Assembly (NCBI GenBank): GCA_964500435.1
Contig: CAZCNL010000007.1
Span: 62,001 to 126,000 of the forward strand
From: GWF2-33-9 sp964500435
GTDB lineage: Bacteria > Bacteroidota > Ignavibacteria > Kapaibacteriales > UBA2268
DNA: 64,000 bases
Direction of reading: 5' to 3'
The position numbers were made by a program, and so were the translations under genes. Below are positions 26,932 to 37,238 of the stretch, one piece after another (positions within the stretch are counted from its first letter, which is position 1; the number at the start of each line of letters is the position of its first letter). Below the pieces are notes generated by a model that was not told the DNA's origin, searched no databases, and saw only the letters and a program-made list of their open reading frames with translations.

Positions 26932-27996
26932 TTACAAATTCACTTTTACAGTATTTGAAAAGCCACTTACTCCTTCGCTACCTTTTGCTTGAACACGATA
27001 ATAATATGTATTGCCTTTCTCTAATTCAATAACTTCCATATTTGTAATTTGACCAATATCCAAAGAGTTGTACATTTCGAGTATATTTTTGAAATTATCG
27101 TCGGTTGCAACTTGAAGAATATAAGATTGTGCTCCTTCAACGGATGACCAGTTTGCGATAAAACTCGATTCTGTTATTTCACTGGCAGGTAAAGCTTTTG
27201 GTGCTGGAATAGCAGTAGATTTCATTCTTGGATTTGTTTGATTTTTTTCGGTTAAATAATTTCTTTGAGGTCCATTGCCATTATATTCAACCACAAAAAA
27301 AGTATATTTCCCAGGAGTTAAGTTAGTAACTTCGCAATTACTTAATTTCCCTTTACTATCAAAAATTACGTAAGAATTTCCCAATTTTGCTTTTTCGTCA
27401 CCCATTTTGTTACTTGCAATATAAGAATCACTCGAATTTGGTAAATCGATTTTATCTCCTTTCGAGGCAATCACAATTCGACCTTCGCCATTCCCATTAA
27501 CCCATGTCAATTTCATAGATTTATCTGTCACATTAGAAAAAGCTAAATTTGAGGCTGCTTTGGTGGGTTTAGTTACTAAAGTTTGTATCTCAACTCTTGC
27601 AATTAAATTATATGTATTTTTATCAAAATTATATCCCTGCAAATAAAACTTACTTTTAGATGGTAAATTATTAATGTTCAAATTGAGTTTATTACCTTCG
27701 ATTTTCCCAATAATAAATGAATTATCATTTAACTTCTTGAGTTTAGAATAATCAAGTATACTGGGGGCTACGGAAATTTGTTGGTCAGATATCTTCTGCT
27801 CTTTATCCACAAAAGAAAGAATTAACACAACATTTTCTTTATTACTTTCAATCAAAATTTTTGCAGACGTTTCTGTAATATTTGCAGTTGTAAATTTTAT
27901 TTTGATATTTTCATTTGTTTTTTGCGAATATGCTGTAAAGCTAATTATTGAAGTTAAAATTATTAGTCTGAATATAATGGAACTAATTTTTTTCAT
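26932..27996 (-). CDS. Secreted fibronectin type III domain protein
   Basis: A 354-residue exported protein. It has a signal peptide (about 1-24, ending TAYSQ), a beta-rich N-terminal region, and at least two FN3-like modules at about 150-255 (SNLAFSNVTDKSMKLTWVNG) and 265-354 (LPASEITESSFIANWSSVEGAQSYILQVATD). It stops in TVKVNL without a full T9SS sorting domain, so it is probably periplasmic or surface-held by another route. It lies downstream of the GT9 gene with a 51-base gap, on the same strand. AAGGG precedes ATG 27996. Function unknown. Confidence 0.75.
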   Translation of the reverse strand: MKKISSIIFRLIILTSIISFTAYSQKTNENIKIKFTTANITETSAKILIESNKENVVLILSFVDKEQKISDQQISVAPSILDYSKLKKLNDNSFIIGKIEGNKLNLNINNLPSKSKFYLQGYNFDKNTYNLIARVEIQTLVTKPTKAASNLAFSNVTDKSMKLTWVNGNGEGRIVIASKGDKIDLPNSSDSYIASNKMGDEKAKLGNSYVIFDSKGKLSNCEVTNLTPGKYTFFVVEYNGNGPQRNYLTEKNQTNPRMKSTAIPAPKALPASEITESSFIANWSSVEGAQSYILQVATDDNFKNILEMYNSLDIGQITNMEVIELEKGNTYYYRVQAKGSEGVSGFSNTVKVNL

Positions 27997-28047
27997 ATTT
28001 TCCCTTTGTTTAGTTATATAAATACGAATTATTTTGAATACTATTTA

Positions 28048-29109
28048 TTAAATTAAAAGATTTTTCTCAATTATTTCGAAAACTTTTTGTGGAGTTATAG
28101 ATGTCATACACTCCAAAGTATTTAATGGACATTTATTACCGCCGTGAATTTGACAAGGACGGCAAGTTAGATCATTATTTTCAATTACAAACGATTTAGA
28201 TAACCTTGGTGCAAAGCCAAAAATTGGTGATGTTGGTCCAAAAATTGTTACAACTGGTGTTTCGACTAATTCGCTAAAATGAGTTGGCGAAGAATCATTA
28301 CTTACCACAAATTCTGCTTTGGAAATTATGTAAATTGATTCTTCGATGTTCGTCAATCCTGTCAAATCAAGTGTTTTATTTTTATTTTTTACTTTTTCAT
28401 AAATTTTTAGATTAACTTCCATATCGTTTTTTGCACCAATTATTATGCAATTTTTCCCGACTTCATTAAGCATATTTATCAATTCAGAAAAATACTCGGG
28501 CAACCACCTTTTTGTTGCCCACACAGAACCAGGTGCTAGAACTATGAAATCATCATTGAAAGAATTTTTTGCAAGACTCTCTGCAATTTTTTCCTTCGTA
28601 TTTATTGAAAATGAGATATTAAGTTTTATTTCAGAATCATTTAATTTTAATCCAAAAAGATTTAAAATCGACAAATTTCTTTGGACTTCATTTAATGAAT
28701 TATGATATTTTTGGATATGATTATAGACAAGCCAAGATAATGAAGAAATATTAAAACCAATTTTTACTTTTGATTTAATGTTCGATACTAATTTTGATGT
28801 CCGAAAAGATTTATGAAGTGATATAACACAGTTTTTTTTAAGTGAATTAAATTGTTGAGCAAACAATTTCATTGCTTTATTAGTTCTATGTTCACCTTTT
28901 TTGTCAAATACAATGGTATTATCAATACAGTTTGCAATTTTTGCAATTTCGGCGCCTTCTTTTGTTGTGATAAATGTTATTGTTGAATTTGGATGAACAT
29001 CTTTTATTGCTTGGATTAAGTACAAAGACAGAGCTATATCACCCAAAAAAGCAGTTTGAATAATTATAAAATTGTCGAAATCTTCAATATTTAAATGTTT
29101 TTTAGGCAT
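28048..29109 (-). CDS. Glycosyltransferase family 9 (heptosyltransferase-like)
   Basis: A 353-residue cytoplasmic enzyme of the ADP-heptose:LPS heptosyltransferase family. IIIQTAFLGDIALSLYLIQAI at about 11-31 is the N-terminal signature. LAPGSVWATKRWLPEYFSEL, IGAKNDMEVN, DLTGLTNIEE and VSNDSSPTHFSELVETPVVTIFGPT follow in family order. It would add heptose or another sugar to the LPS core. The start is ATG 29109: a TTG one codon upstream is also open, but ATG overlaps the preceding stop as TGATG, the usual sign of coupled translation with the LpxL-like acyltransferase. Which sugar is transferred is not readable. Confidence 0.9.
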   Translation of the reverse strand: MPKKHLNIEDFDNFIIIQTAFLGDIALSLYLIQAIKDVHPNSTITFITTKEGAEIAKIANCIDNTIVFDKKGEHRTNKAMKLFAQQFNSLKKNCVISLHKSFRTSKLVSNIKSKVKIGFNISSLSWLVYNHIQKYHNSLNEVQRNLSILNLFGLKLNDSEIKLNISFSINTKEKIAESLAKNSFNDDFIVLAPGSVWATKRWLPEYFSELINMLNEVGKNCIIIGAKNDMEVNLKIYEKVKNKNKTLDLTGLTNIEESIYIISKAEFVVSNDSSPTHFSELVETPVVTIFGPTSPIFGFAPRLSKSFVIENNDLTCRPCQIHGGNKCPLNTLECMTSITPQKVFEIIEKNLLI

Positions 29110-30020
29110 CAATTCTCTATCACTTCATTATTTTTTTTAGGTTGATGCTTCCATCTTTTATGTTGCCAAACCCAATGGTCGGGGTACTTACGTATAAATT
29201 CTTCAAGCAATTTCACGTGTCGAGTAGTGAGTTCACGTATACCATTTTCGTCGTCGGTTAAATCGGAATGGTCAATTTCATGCAATTCAATTATATATGA
29301 AAAATCCTTCTGGCGAATAGCAAATCCAATTACCATTGGAACATCAAATTTTAAAGCTAATTGTGCTGGTGCTTTATATGTTGCTGCTGGTCTACCGAAA
29401 AAATCAATAAAAATATCTTTATCGGATGTGGCACTTTGGTCCGCAATTAATGCTAATGCTTCTTTCTTTTGCATAACTTTTATTATTTCAAATGCAGATT
29501 TATACATTGAAACAATGCGATTACCGCCTCGTGTCCTAATTCGATTTAAAAAAATATCGGCATAGGAGTTACTTTGAGGTTTAACGATTATCGTAACCGG
29601 CAAGCTAATACTTTTACCTAAAGCGAATGCAGCTAATTCCCAATTACCGAAATGTCCTGTTAATATTATTAATCCCTTATTTCTGTTAATCACTTCCTTT
29701 AAATCATCAAGATTTTTAAAAACAGCATTTTTTAAAATTTTTTCGATAGGTTGTTTGTACATTCCAAAAAGTTCTGCAAACGTTATTCCTAGATTTTCGA
29801 ATGATTTTTTGCAAATTGTTTTAATCCATTCATCATCTTTTTCGGGAAAAGCTTTCATTAAATTTTCTTTTGTAATATTTCTTCTTGATTTGCTAAGAAA
29901 ATAAATCGTTCGTCCTAATAAAATACCAAACTTTGCTCTCGTTTTGACTGTTAAAATTGTGGAAATCGAAGTTAATATTAATAGAATAAAAGTTAGAAAA
30001 AGATTTAACAACTTTTTCAT
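29109..30020 (-). CDS. LpxL/HtrB-family lipid A acyltransferase
   Basis: A 303-residue inner-membrane acyltransferase. A hydrophobic N-terminal helix (about 4-24) anchors it. GHFGNWELAAF near residues 121-131 is the HxxxxE catalytic motif, and DQSATSDKDIFIDFFGRPAATYKAPAQLA-type sequence near 193-221 is the second family block. The C-terminal YPDHWVWQHKRWKH closes the domain. It would add a secondary acyl chain to lipid A or another glycolipid. It is translationally coupled to the GT9 gene and lies 34 bases after the GWxTD gene, so the group probably serves the outer membrane. Confidence 0.9.
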   Translation of the reverse strand: MKKLLNLFLTFILLILTSISTILTVKTRAKFGILLGRTIYFLSKSRRNITKENLMKAFPEKDDEWIKTICKKSFENLGITFAELFGMYKQPIEKILKNAVFKNLDDLKEVINRNKGLIILTGHFGNWELAAFALGKSISLPVTIIVKPQSNSYADIFLNRIRTRGGNRIVSMYKSAFEIIKVMQKKEALALIADQSATSDKDIFIDFFGRPAATYKAPAQLALKFDVPMVIGFAIRQKDFSYIIELHEIDHSDLTDDENGIRELTTRHVKLLEEFIRKYPDHWVWQHKRWKHQPKKNNEVIEN

Positions 30021-30054
30021 AATTTCCTAAGTAAAAATTGCAAATTAATGATTT

Positions 30055-31533
30055 TTATTTGATTGGATTGAGCGGAGAGTTGACATTTTGGTTTTGGTCA
30101 TCATCGGTTACTTTTTTATTTTTTACGTAATCATCGTACCAATGAGGATTTTGTATTTCATTTGATGCTGTTGAATTAACTAAAATATAATTGCCGAAAC
30201 CCATTACATCGACAAAATAAAAATGGACACCACCTTGGATTTCAGCATAGAACCAATCTTCGTAGGCTCTGTCTGTCCCATCTGCAATAAATCTATCTCT
30301 TTGTGTCGGAAAACCATATTTCAATAGTATTTTACCTCGATCTGTATTCCATCCATCTTTGTAAAATCCGTAATTAAAATATGTATTTGCAAACGAGACT
30401 AAATCATCGAATTCCATTTTTTTCTCGTTTAAAATAGTAGAAGTATCAGTGTCACGAATTTTCCAAAATCTATATAAATATCTTTGTTTTCCTTGTAAAG
30501 TTGTTAATTTATTCCATTGGTCAATTTCCACATTTTGTGCAATAATTTTTGCTTTCTTAAATTCTTTATCAACAGTTTCCTCATCCATCGTTGGGTATTC
30601 ACTCATCTCGAATAGCTGGTCTTCAGTGAAATTTGTGGTTAAACTTGGTGGAATATTTTGATTAATGTAATAAAATTTTTTGAAAACTTCATCTAAAACT
30701 TTGATTTTTTCTTGTTTTCGAACTAAGGATAATCTCAAATAATAAACACCCGTCGGCAATAAATCGAGAGGTACACTCAAAATTCTACTTACATCCTGTC
30801 CTGTAACCAATGTTTTTATTGGTGTTTTAATTAATTCTCGTTTTGCACCATCTAAAATTGTTACGAACAAATCTAATGTAGTTTCTTTTTCTATTTTTCC
30901 TTCGTCAACATCATTATTTTTCGGGGTATATATTTCGAAATAAAAACGCAATGTTGGATTTTCATAAGTATATTCATAAGTCGGATTCGGGATAATATAA
31001 TATTTACCTTTCTTGAACATTTCATCCCAACTTTGACTTTTTTCATTTTCTTGTTCTATAATATTAGCGAGTAAAATTTGCGAAAGAGAAAAATCCTTGG
31101 AGTCAAATTTTAAAATCTTGATTGAACTTTCTAATTTATTATTCAATGAAATATTATTCTTATCATAACAAATTAAATTTAACTTATAATCTCCAACTGG
31201 TAATAGGATTTTTTTAACACCAAATAAAGAGTATATTGTATTTGTGTCTTCAGTTTTTTTATAATTTGAATGTTGCCAAGTAAAAACTTCATCCGTCTCT
31301 TTTTGCTGCTGAGTAAAAGTAGCTTTGAAATCGACTATGGAATTTAATTTTCCTGAATTTGTATGTGAATAAGTTAGTGAAGTATCAAGGTAAGAATAAT
31401 GTATTTCTAATAAGGTAGTGTCTTCAGAATATTTAAATTGAACAAAATCATAATAAATTTCGAATTCCGTTGCCCTTAATAAAAGTGCATCGAAGAAAAT
31501 AAAAAGAAATATTATAAATTTTTTGTTTTGCAT
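30055..31533 (-). CDS. GWxTD domain-containing secreted protein
   Basis: A 492-residue exported protein with a signal peptide (about 1-21, LLLRATEF). A beta-rich N-terminal half resembles carbohydrate-binding/Ig-like folds. A helical region near 345-375 (WNKLTTLQGKQRYLYRFWKIRDTD) leads into the GWxTD motif itself, GWNTDRGKILLKYGFPTQRD, followed by YEDWFYAEIQGGVHFYFVD. The domain is found mainly in Bacteroidota, Ignavibacteria, Gemmatimonadota and relatives; its function is unknown. It follows porV-like across a terminator, so it may have its own promoter. Confidence 0.88.
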   Translation of the reverse strand: MQNKKFIIFLFIFFDALLLRATEFEIYYDFVQFKYSEDTTLLEIHYSYLDTSLTYSHTNSGKLNSIVDFKATFTQQQKETDEVFTWQHSNYKKTEDTNTIYSLFGVKKILLPVGDYKLNLICYDKNNISLNNKLESSIKILKFDSKDFSLSQILLANIIEQENEKSQSWDEMFKKGKYYIIPNPTYEYTYENPTLRFYFEIYTPKNNDVDEGKIEKETTLDLFVTILDGAKRELIKTPIKTLVTGQDVSRILSVPLDLLPTGVYYLRLSLVRKQEKIKVLDEVFKKFYYINQNIPPSLTTNFTEDQLFEMSEYPTMDEETVDKEFKKAKIIAQNVEIDQWNKLTTLQGKQRYLYRFWKIRDTDTSTILNEKKMEFDDLVSFANTYFNYGFYKDGWNTDRGKILLKYGFPTQRDRFIADGTDRAYEDWFYAEIQGGVHFYFVDVMGFGNYILVNSTASNEIQNPHWYDDYVKNKKVTDDDQNQNVNSPLNPIK

Positions 31534-31573
31534 TAAAAAAATCAGTCAAAAATAATTGAAATTTAAAATAATT

Positions 31574-31600
31574 GAGGCTGTCTTTTGTCAAGACAGCCTC
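31574..31600 (-). terminator. Strong hairpin terminator after the PorV-family gene
   Basis: Perfect 11-bp stem GAGGCTGTCTT (31574-31584) with AAGACAGCCTC (31590-31600) and a 5-base loop. It sits 23 bases past the PorV stop and 40 bases before the GWxTD start. The T-run on the minus strand is poor (TCAATTATTTT), so termination strength is uncertain. Confidence 0.7.
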
Positions 31601-31623
31601 GAAATATAATAACAAAGAACTAA

Positions 31624-32661
31624 TTAGAAGTTTACACCGACAGTAAATCTATTAACCAATCCTAAATTTGCAGTTGGGTTAATTGAATAATCGAATTTAC
31701 CACCGAACCCATCACCTTCGTATTTAATTCCAACACCTGCCGAAAAGCCGAATTCGTCTTGTGATATCTGATAGCCCAATCTAAGTGCGACGAAATCTTT
31801 ATAAGTATATTCTGCACCAATTGCGTATTGTTCGGGCACATCTGAAAATGTTGAAAAATCAAATGCTGCGATGATTTTATGGTCATCTTGTTTGTAAACT
31901 TCTGAAGATAATCCAGCTCTAAATATCAATGGATATGAATAAGGATAAGCTATATAAGCAACATCAAGTGGTGCTTGTTCGCTTGCATCATTGTATTTCT
32001 TTAATGAACGTAAGCCTTGTCCTTCGTAAGCTGTTTCTGTTCCTAAGTTGTGGATAGAAAAGCCGATTTTGATACCATAAATGTTTGTATTGTACATTGT
32101 TCCGATATCAAATGCAAATCCATTACTTGAAACATTATAAAGTGAATTGTTGATGTATTTTGCTGTAACACCAAATGAAAATTGTTCTGTTAAATAGCCT
32201 GCAAAAGTGAACCCTAAGCTCATATCATTAACTTGATAATATGTTCTGTTCCCTTCGAAACCTTCTAATGTAGTAACTTGAATATCACCACTTGATAAAG
32301 AAATTAAATGCGCTGCCAGAGTAAAATCTGGTCCCAAAGGCATCGAAGCCGCAGCAAAACTATGGCTATATGTAGCGAACCATTGTGTGTATGAAAATTC
32401 TGCTGATATTGTCTTTATATCGGCTATTCCTGCAGGATTCCAATAAATGGAACTCAAATCATTTGTTACTGAACTATATGCTCCACCCATGCCAACTCCT
32501 CTTGCTCCTGTTGCAATTTTGAGAAATTGTCCACCGGCAGTTCCGATTTTGTTAGCTCCTCCACTTGAAGAAGCTTGTATGTTTTCATTAAATGAATATG
32601 CTTCATTAATAATTGCAAAAATTGCAATCAATAATATTGATATTTTAAGTATTTGTTTCAT
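31624..32661 (-). CDS. PorV/PorQ-family outer-membrane protein
   Basis: A 345-residue outer-membrane beta-barrel protein. After a signal peptide (about 1-22) it shows GTAGGQFLKIATGARGVGMGGAYSS, then DLSSIYWNPAG near residues 70-80, the FadL-like hallmark of PorV/PorQ (UPF0164) proteins, and ends in a barrel strand VNRFTVGVNF. PorV shuttles T9SS cargo from the translocon to the attachment complex. Here the gene lies 22 bases downstream of a giant secreted protein, with a clear GAGGA Shine-Dalgarno, suggesting a partner-specific PorV paralogue rather than the general one. Whether it is the housekeeping PorV cannot be told without the rest of the genome. Confidence 0.87.
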   Translation of the reverse strand: MKQILKISILLIAIFAIINEAYSFNENIQASSSGGANKIGTAGGQFLKIATGARGVGMGGAYSSVTNDLSSIYWNPAGIADIKTISAEFSYTQWFATYSHSFAAASMPLGPDFTLAAHLISLSSGDIQVTTLEGFEGNRTYYQVNDMSLGFTFAGYLTEQFSFGVTAKYINNSLYNVSSNGFAFDIGTMYNTNIYGIKIGFSIHNLGTETAYEGQGLRSLKKYNDASEQAPLDVAYIAYPYSYPLIFRAGLSSEVYKQDDHKIIAAFDFSTFSDVPEQYAIGAEYTYKDFVALRLGYQISQDEFGFSAGVGIKYEGDGFGGKFDYSINPTANLGLVNRFTVGVNF

Positions 32662-32683
32662 TTTTTCCTCTTCATTTCATTAA

Positions 32684-35600
32684 TTAATTTTGGATAACTC
32701 TAAATCCACCAACTACGACTGAGAAATTCTTTATTGTTTTTGCTCCGTCCGGTGTTGTAATTACTGCGATAAATGCTTGACTTTGAACACGCATACCATT
32801 TGAAGAAATTAAATCCCATGGTTCAATGTATTCTTGTGATAACAAATTACTTGTCTCATCTTTATGGTGTAATGTGCGTATTTTATCACCGCTTATTGTA
32901 TAAATATCAATTGTGCATTCTTTTGGTAATTTGTCAAAGAATATCTTATTATCATCGTATGGTGATTTTTGTATCTGTGTTGAAATGAAGTATGGATTTG
33001 GAACTATTTTAACATTATCAAGTAATTCATCAGTATAATGGCCATCATTTCCTTTTGGATTATTGACCATAAATAACACTTTTGCTCCTGGTAATGGTAA
33101 ACCTAATGCTCCACCGATTGTACGTAAAACGATTTTATCTCCAGCTTTGAAATCTTCGCCGAATTGATATTCTGAAGTTGGTAGTGGTGTCCATTGAGAA
33201 GAAGTAGTATTGAATCTTCCTTTATTTGCATAGTCTAATGCAAATTGAACACCAGCAATGTTTAAATTATGTGTGAAATCTATAATGTCTTTTCCATCGA
33301 TTGATGTACCAGATAAATAATAACGGTTTTGTCTGTCCATATATGTAATAGATGCACTTGAATATGGCTCGTAATCTGGTCGTGCCATTTGTTTTGGTAT
33401 TTGCAATGGTTTGTTATAGTTTCCAGTTCTTGCATTTACCCAACCGTATACACCAATATTGAATTTCCCAATAAATTCGTTTGTTTTTGGATTTAATCTG
33501 TCAACTCCACCATAACCTAAATTCCTTGGGTCCGGGTAAAGTCTTTCTGGGAATTGTTTATCTAAATATGGAGTTTTTCCAGCCATTGGCAAATACATTG
33601 CAGGCATTTCTGTTGTATTTTTAACTTCTACAGAATCAAAGCCTACAAGTGTTGGTCGTTTATAGGAAATTACATTTTTAACTTTAACATTTAAATAATC
33701 TACGATAAATGTATTTTTATTTGTATTGTTTGGTGGTGCGCCTCCCCAATTTACTTTTAATGTATCTTTGCCGCCAGGCAGGAATTCAACTTCGTAAATT
33801 CCAGGTCCATTATTAAATGAACCATAGGCAAGATAAGTAGGACTTACAGTGTAATCTACGCCAACAGGTTGAGTTACCATAACCCTATCATATATTTTCA
33901 CACTTCCCTGGTCGTCAATAAAGTTTATTGGTGTTTTTGCTTGTGTTTTATTTTGACTATTGTCTAATATTGTTAATGAATCTGGTCTGTATCGTCCGCC
34001 GTATTGTTGAATTGTGAAATCAAATCCAAATCCCAAAGTTCCGTATGCTGGGGGCAATGTTGACAATGTATAACAATATGCTGGATCTTTATCTCGGAAA
34101 CTTCCAGTGCTAAAGTTACCAGTTCTGGTAATTACTTCTCGGTTATTAATTAAACCAAAAGTAACTTCTTTTCCAGATATTGAATCAACTACGACTGTAT
34201 CAGAAAGAACGAAACTTGCTCCATCTTCAGTAAATGCACCACGATATGGAACAACGCATGGTTGGTCTTCGAAACTTAATAAGGCATCAAATAAAACTTG
34301 TTTTGTTTCTAAATCAGTAAGTGTCGCTCTTTGTCTATAAAGTCCGAATTTAAAATCTTGAGATGAACTACGACCTGCAAATGTAATTGATGATTCATTC
34401 CAATATGGGGAGAAATTCAGTTGTAAAATATGACCTGCAAAATTCTTAAGTAATCGGTCTCTGTCAATTGCATACATTTTGAAATTAAATAAACCACCTA
34501 ATTTCAAGGAATCTTCTGGTGTTATTACCACTTTGAATTCTGGGTCATCAGAAACGGTGTTTGCTGATGGTCGAGTAGAAGCAAAATTTGGAAGACCAGC
34601 ACCACCATCATTCATTTTTGTAGGTGTCGGTTGAGTATAATCGCCCTCATCATAAGCTAATACTTTATAGTAATAAGGCACATTGTTTATTAATTGCTCA
34701 GTTTTTGTGGGGTCTTCGTTTTTATCAATTTTGCCATCATTATTATCATCACCAATATCAACAAATGTTCTGTTATTCGTTATTTTAGTCATATAAGGAA
34801 TAATTGCCTCATTAATTGCTCGTTGAGATTGTTCCCATTCTGGGAATTCAACTGTTACTTGTCCCCTTTGAATAAATGTATAAAGCGAATCTAATACTTC
34901 ATCTACGTGATTTGTATCTGTCATTTGTTGTAATATTGAACGATTTGTCAAAATATCAATCACATAACCAGATTTCCCGTTAATTACAGAAGTACGCAAT
35001 GTCTTAGTTAAATATACAGTGTCTATAGTTGTTCTTACAGTATATTTATTAGGAGGATTGGAAACACTATCGATGTATGTTTTACCAACGATTCCATCAG
35101 GGAATTTCGATAAAATACTATCTTGCAAATATTTCTTCGATATTTCAATTGTATTATGACGGTAAAATAATGGATTATATGGAACTAATGCTTTATTTAA
35201 ATAAGCAACTCCAACCATTACGCTATCAAAAAGTTTTAAATGAGAATTTTGTGTCCAAGTAATTGCACCTTGACTTAAATCAACACCGTCTTCTTTTAAC
35301 ATTTTTGTATAAACACCGGACCAAGGTTGAGTAAATTGGGATGTATCAATTTGAGCAATATATGGGTATGCGGTGTTGGTTTGTGCCATAACACTTGCTC
35401 TGGATGCAAGTTGAACACCATTTGCTAATCTCATTACACGAATAGCCATTGAATCTATCACTTTACCAGATGCATCTGTATATGGTCCAAGAATTCTCAT
35501 TTCATCAATAAATGGCATACTTGTATTATTTGGGTCTGTTCCTGCTCTTTTTGTAGATTTCCAAAATGGTTTTGGAAGTTCAAATGAAGCAACTTGTTTC

Positions 35601-37216
35601 CAACCAAATGGACCTTTTCCTCGTGGATATAAATTATCTCCAATCATTTGATTGACATTAAAAGTATCTAAGTTGTCTCTTCTCGCCCGATAAATTTTAA
35701 ATCCTAAAAAAGCAAGACCTTTCTCATATGCATCATAAGACATTTCCGCAGTAGAATCCCATTGAATTATTACTCCATTGTTAATAGGTTTGATTGATGT
35801 AATAACACTTCTATCCGGTGGAGTCGGTGCTCTAAAGTTATTATCATATACTTCTTGAGCAAATTTATCTTTTCTAATTAATTCAGCAAGATCTTCTTCA
35901 GTTCCATCTGCGTCTTTTCCTTTAGCAGTATTTGCTACAATAATACCTACAACAACACGTGCTGTATCGTTTGGACGCATATTAAATGGACCAGTTGCCA
36001 TTAAAATTCTTTTGTCTCCTGCTCCATTATCACCATCACGTAAACCTGAAGACATAAAATTATATCTTGCTTCTGATTCTTGCAAATCTTCATTTATATT
36101 CCAATTACGAAATGTAACAAGTCCTAATTGTTCTGAATTACTATAAACTTTTTTATCATTTCTTGGATAACCTTTTGCATCTACTGCTGGTGATTCAAGG
36201 AAGTCAAATCCTAAATAACCAAAGCCCTTATTTGTTTCGCCACGGTCGCCTTGTGACCATTGAATAGCTAAATTTAATGAAGGATCTGTTTCATAAAATT
36301 TTACTCTATCATTTGCTGCACCTTGTGCAGTATTTGGTGATAATGCAATGTCAATGTCCATTACTGGTGCTAACCAACATTCTTTTAATTCATTATCACT
36401 CTTGTTCATCATTTTATAAACTATGTATATAAAATCTTTATAATCTCCAAAACCCCATGAATAAATTGTTTGTTCATATTGAATTCTTAATGGAAACCCT
36501 TCAGACTTCATTCTTCCAACACCACCTTCATAATAATTTAGATCCGTATCTTTAAATGTTGCAAAAATATCTTCGCCTGAAATAAACGCAGGACCTTTTG
36601 GATAACTTTGTTTTGTTCTCTCGTCATTGTTATAAATAAAATATCCAAAATATCTATTTGATTTTAATGTATCAGTTTGCGAAGCATCCCAAATAGGCCA
36701 ATTATATTTATCGGCTGATAGCAAAGGTGTTCCATCTGATTTGAAATCAATTGAAAATACAGTACGATATTTGTAAATGTCACTTTGGTCGAGTAAATCA
36801 CCATCTTCAATTCGACCTGGTACCATCCAAGACCTACCAGAATTTGGATTATATGATACTTCAACTAATTTTTTCAAATCATTTGGATCTGAAGAACCTG
36901 GTCTTTGTTTCTTAGCAGCAAACCAAATTCCACCACCAAAAATATATTGATTCGCAGAACCACGAGGCCAAAATCCACCTCCAATGTTATTTTGAACATC
37001 CAAACCAAAAATACCGTAATTCGTGGTATAAAACTGTATGTTACTTACAGTATTTTTTTGAACATCAAACACATATTTATAATCTTTCTGCATTTGATTT
37101 TTTTCTTGCTCCTTATCCTTCTTGCTTTTCATATTCTCAGGAGCAATAGCAGCAGATAATATAAAACTATTTGCGATAAAAATCGCCAACATCATTATAA
37201 TTTTTAATTTTTTCAT
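32684..37216 (-). CDS. Giant secreted protein (1510 aa) paired with PorV-like protein; function unknown
   Basis: A 1510-residue exported protein I cannot place in a named family. A signal peptide occupies about 1-23. The N-terminal half is beta-rich with many aromatic residues and contains FIYIVYKMMNKSD and an FN3-like stretch near 500. A canonical EF-hand-type loop, DDNNDGKIDKNE, is encoded at 34715-34750. The C-terminal 100 residues include NVKIVPNPYF and IDIYTISGDKIRTL, which resemble FlgD-like/T9SS CTD modules. It sits between a TonB-receptor-like gene (22-base gap) and porV-like (22-base gap), each with its own Shine-Dalgarno (GAGGAA here). It occupies the position a SusD-type partner would hold, but has no SusD-like sequence visible. 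Confidence 0.75.
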   Translation of the reverse strand: MKKLKIIMMLAIFIANSFILSAAIAPENMKSKKDKEQEKNQMQKDYKYVFDVQKNTVSNIQFYTTNYGIFGLDVQNNIGGGFWPRGSANQYIFGGGIWFAAKKQRPGSSDPNDLKKLVEVSYNPNSGRSWMVPGRIEDGDLLDQSDIYKYRTVFSIDFKSDGTPLLSADKYNWPIWDASQTDTLKSNRYFGYFIYNNDERTKQSYPKGPAFISGEDIFATFKDTDLNYYEGGVGRMKSEGFPLRIQYEQTIYSWGFGDYKDFIYIVYKMMNKSDNELKECWLAPVMDIDIALSPNTAQGAANDRVKFYETDPSLNLAIQWSQGDRGETNKGFGYLGFDFLESPAVDAKGYPRNDKKVYSNSEQLGLVTFRNWNINEDLQESEARYNFMSSGLRDGDNGAGDKRILMATGPFNMRPNDTARVVVGIIVANTAKGKDADGTEEDLAELIRKDKFAQEVYDNNFRAPTPPDRSVITSIKPINNGVIIQWDSTAEMSYDAYEKGLAFLGFKIYRARRDNLDTFNVNQMIGDNLYPRGKGPFGWKQVASFELPKPFWKSTKRAGTDPNNTSMPFIDEMRILGPYTDASGKVIDSMAIRVMRLANGVQLASRASVMAQTNTAYPYIAQIDTSQFTQPWSGVYTKMLKEDGVDLSQGAITWTQNSHLKLFDSVMVGVAYLNKALVPYNPLFYRHNTIEISKKYLQDSILSKFPDGIVGKTYIDSVSNPPNKYTVRTTIDTVYLTKTLRTSVINGKSGYVIDILTNRSILQQMTDTNHVDEVLDSLYTFIQRGQVTVEFPEWEQSQRAINEAIIPYMTKITNNRTFVDIGDDNNDGKIDKNEDPTKTEQLINNVPYYYKVLAYDEGDYTQPTPTKMNDGGAGLPNFASTRPSANTVSDDPEFKVVITPEDSLKLGGLFNFKMYAIDRDRLLKNFAGHILQLNFSPYWNESSITFAGRSSSQDFKFGLYRQRATLTDLETKQVLFDALLSFEDQPCVVPYRGAFTEDGASFVLSDTVVVDSISGKEVTFGLINNREVITRTGNFSTGSFRDKDPAYCYTLSTLPPAYGTLGFGFDFTIQQYGGRYRPDSLTILDNSQNKTQAKTPINFIDDQGSVKIYDRVMVTQPVGVDYTVSPTYLAYGSFNNGPGIYEVEFLPGGKDTLKVNWGGAPPNNTNKNTFIVDYLNVKVKNVISYKRPTLVGFDSVEVKNTTEMPAMYLPMAGKTPYLDKQFPERLYPDPRNLGYGGVDRLNPKTNEFIGKFNIGVYGWVNARTGNYNKPLQIPKQMARPDYEPYSSASITYMDRQNRYYLSGTSIDGKDIIDFTHNLNIAGVQFALDYANKGRFNTTSSQWTPLPTSEYQFGEDFKAGDKIVLRTIGGALGLPLPGAKVLFMVNNPKGNDGHYTDELLDNVKIVPNPYFISTQIQKSPYDDNKIFFDKLPKECTIDIYTISGDKIRTLHHKDETSNLLSQEYIEPWDLISSNGMRVQSQAFIAVITTPDGAKTIKNFSVVVGGFRVIQN

Positions 37217-37238
37217 CTTTATTCCTCTTATTCGTTAA

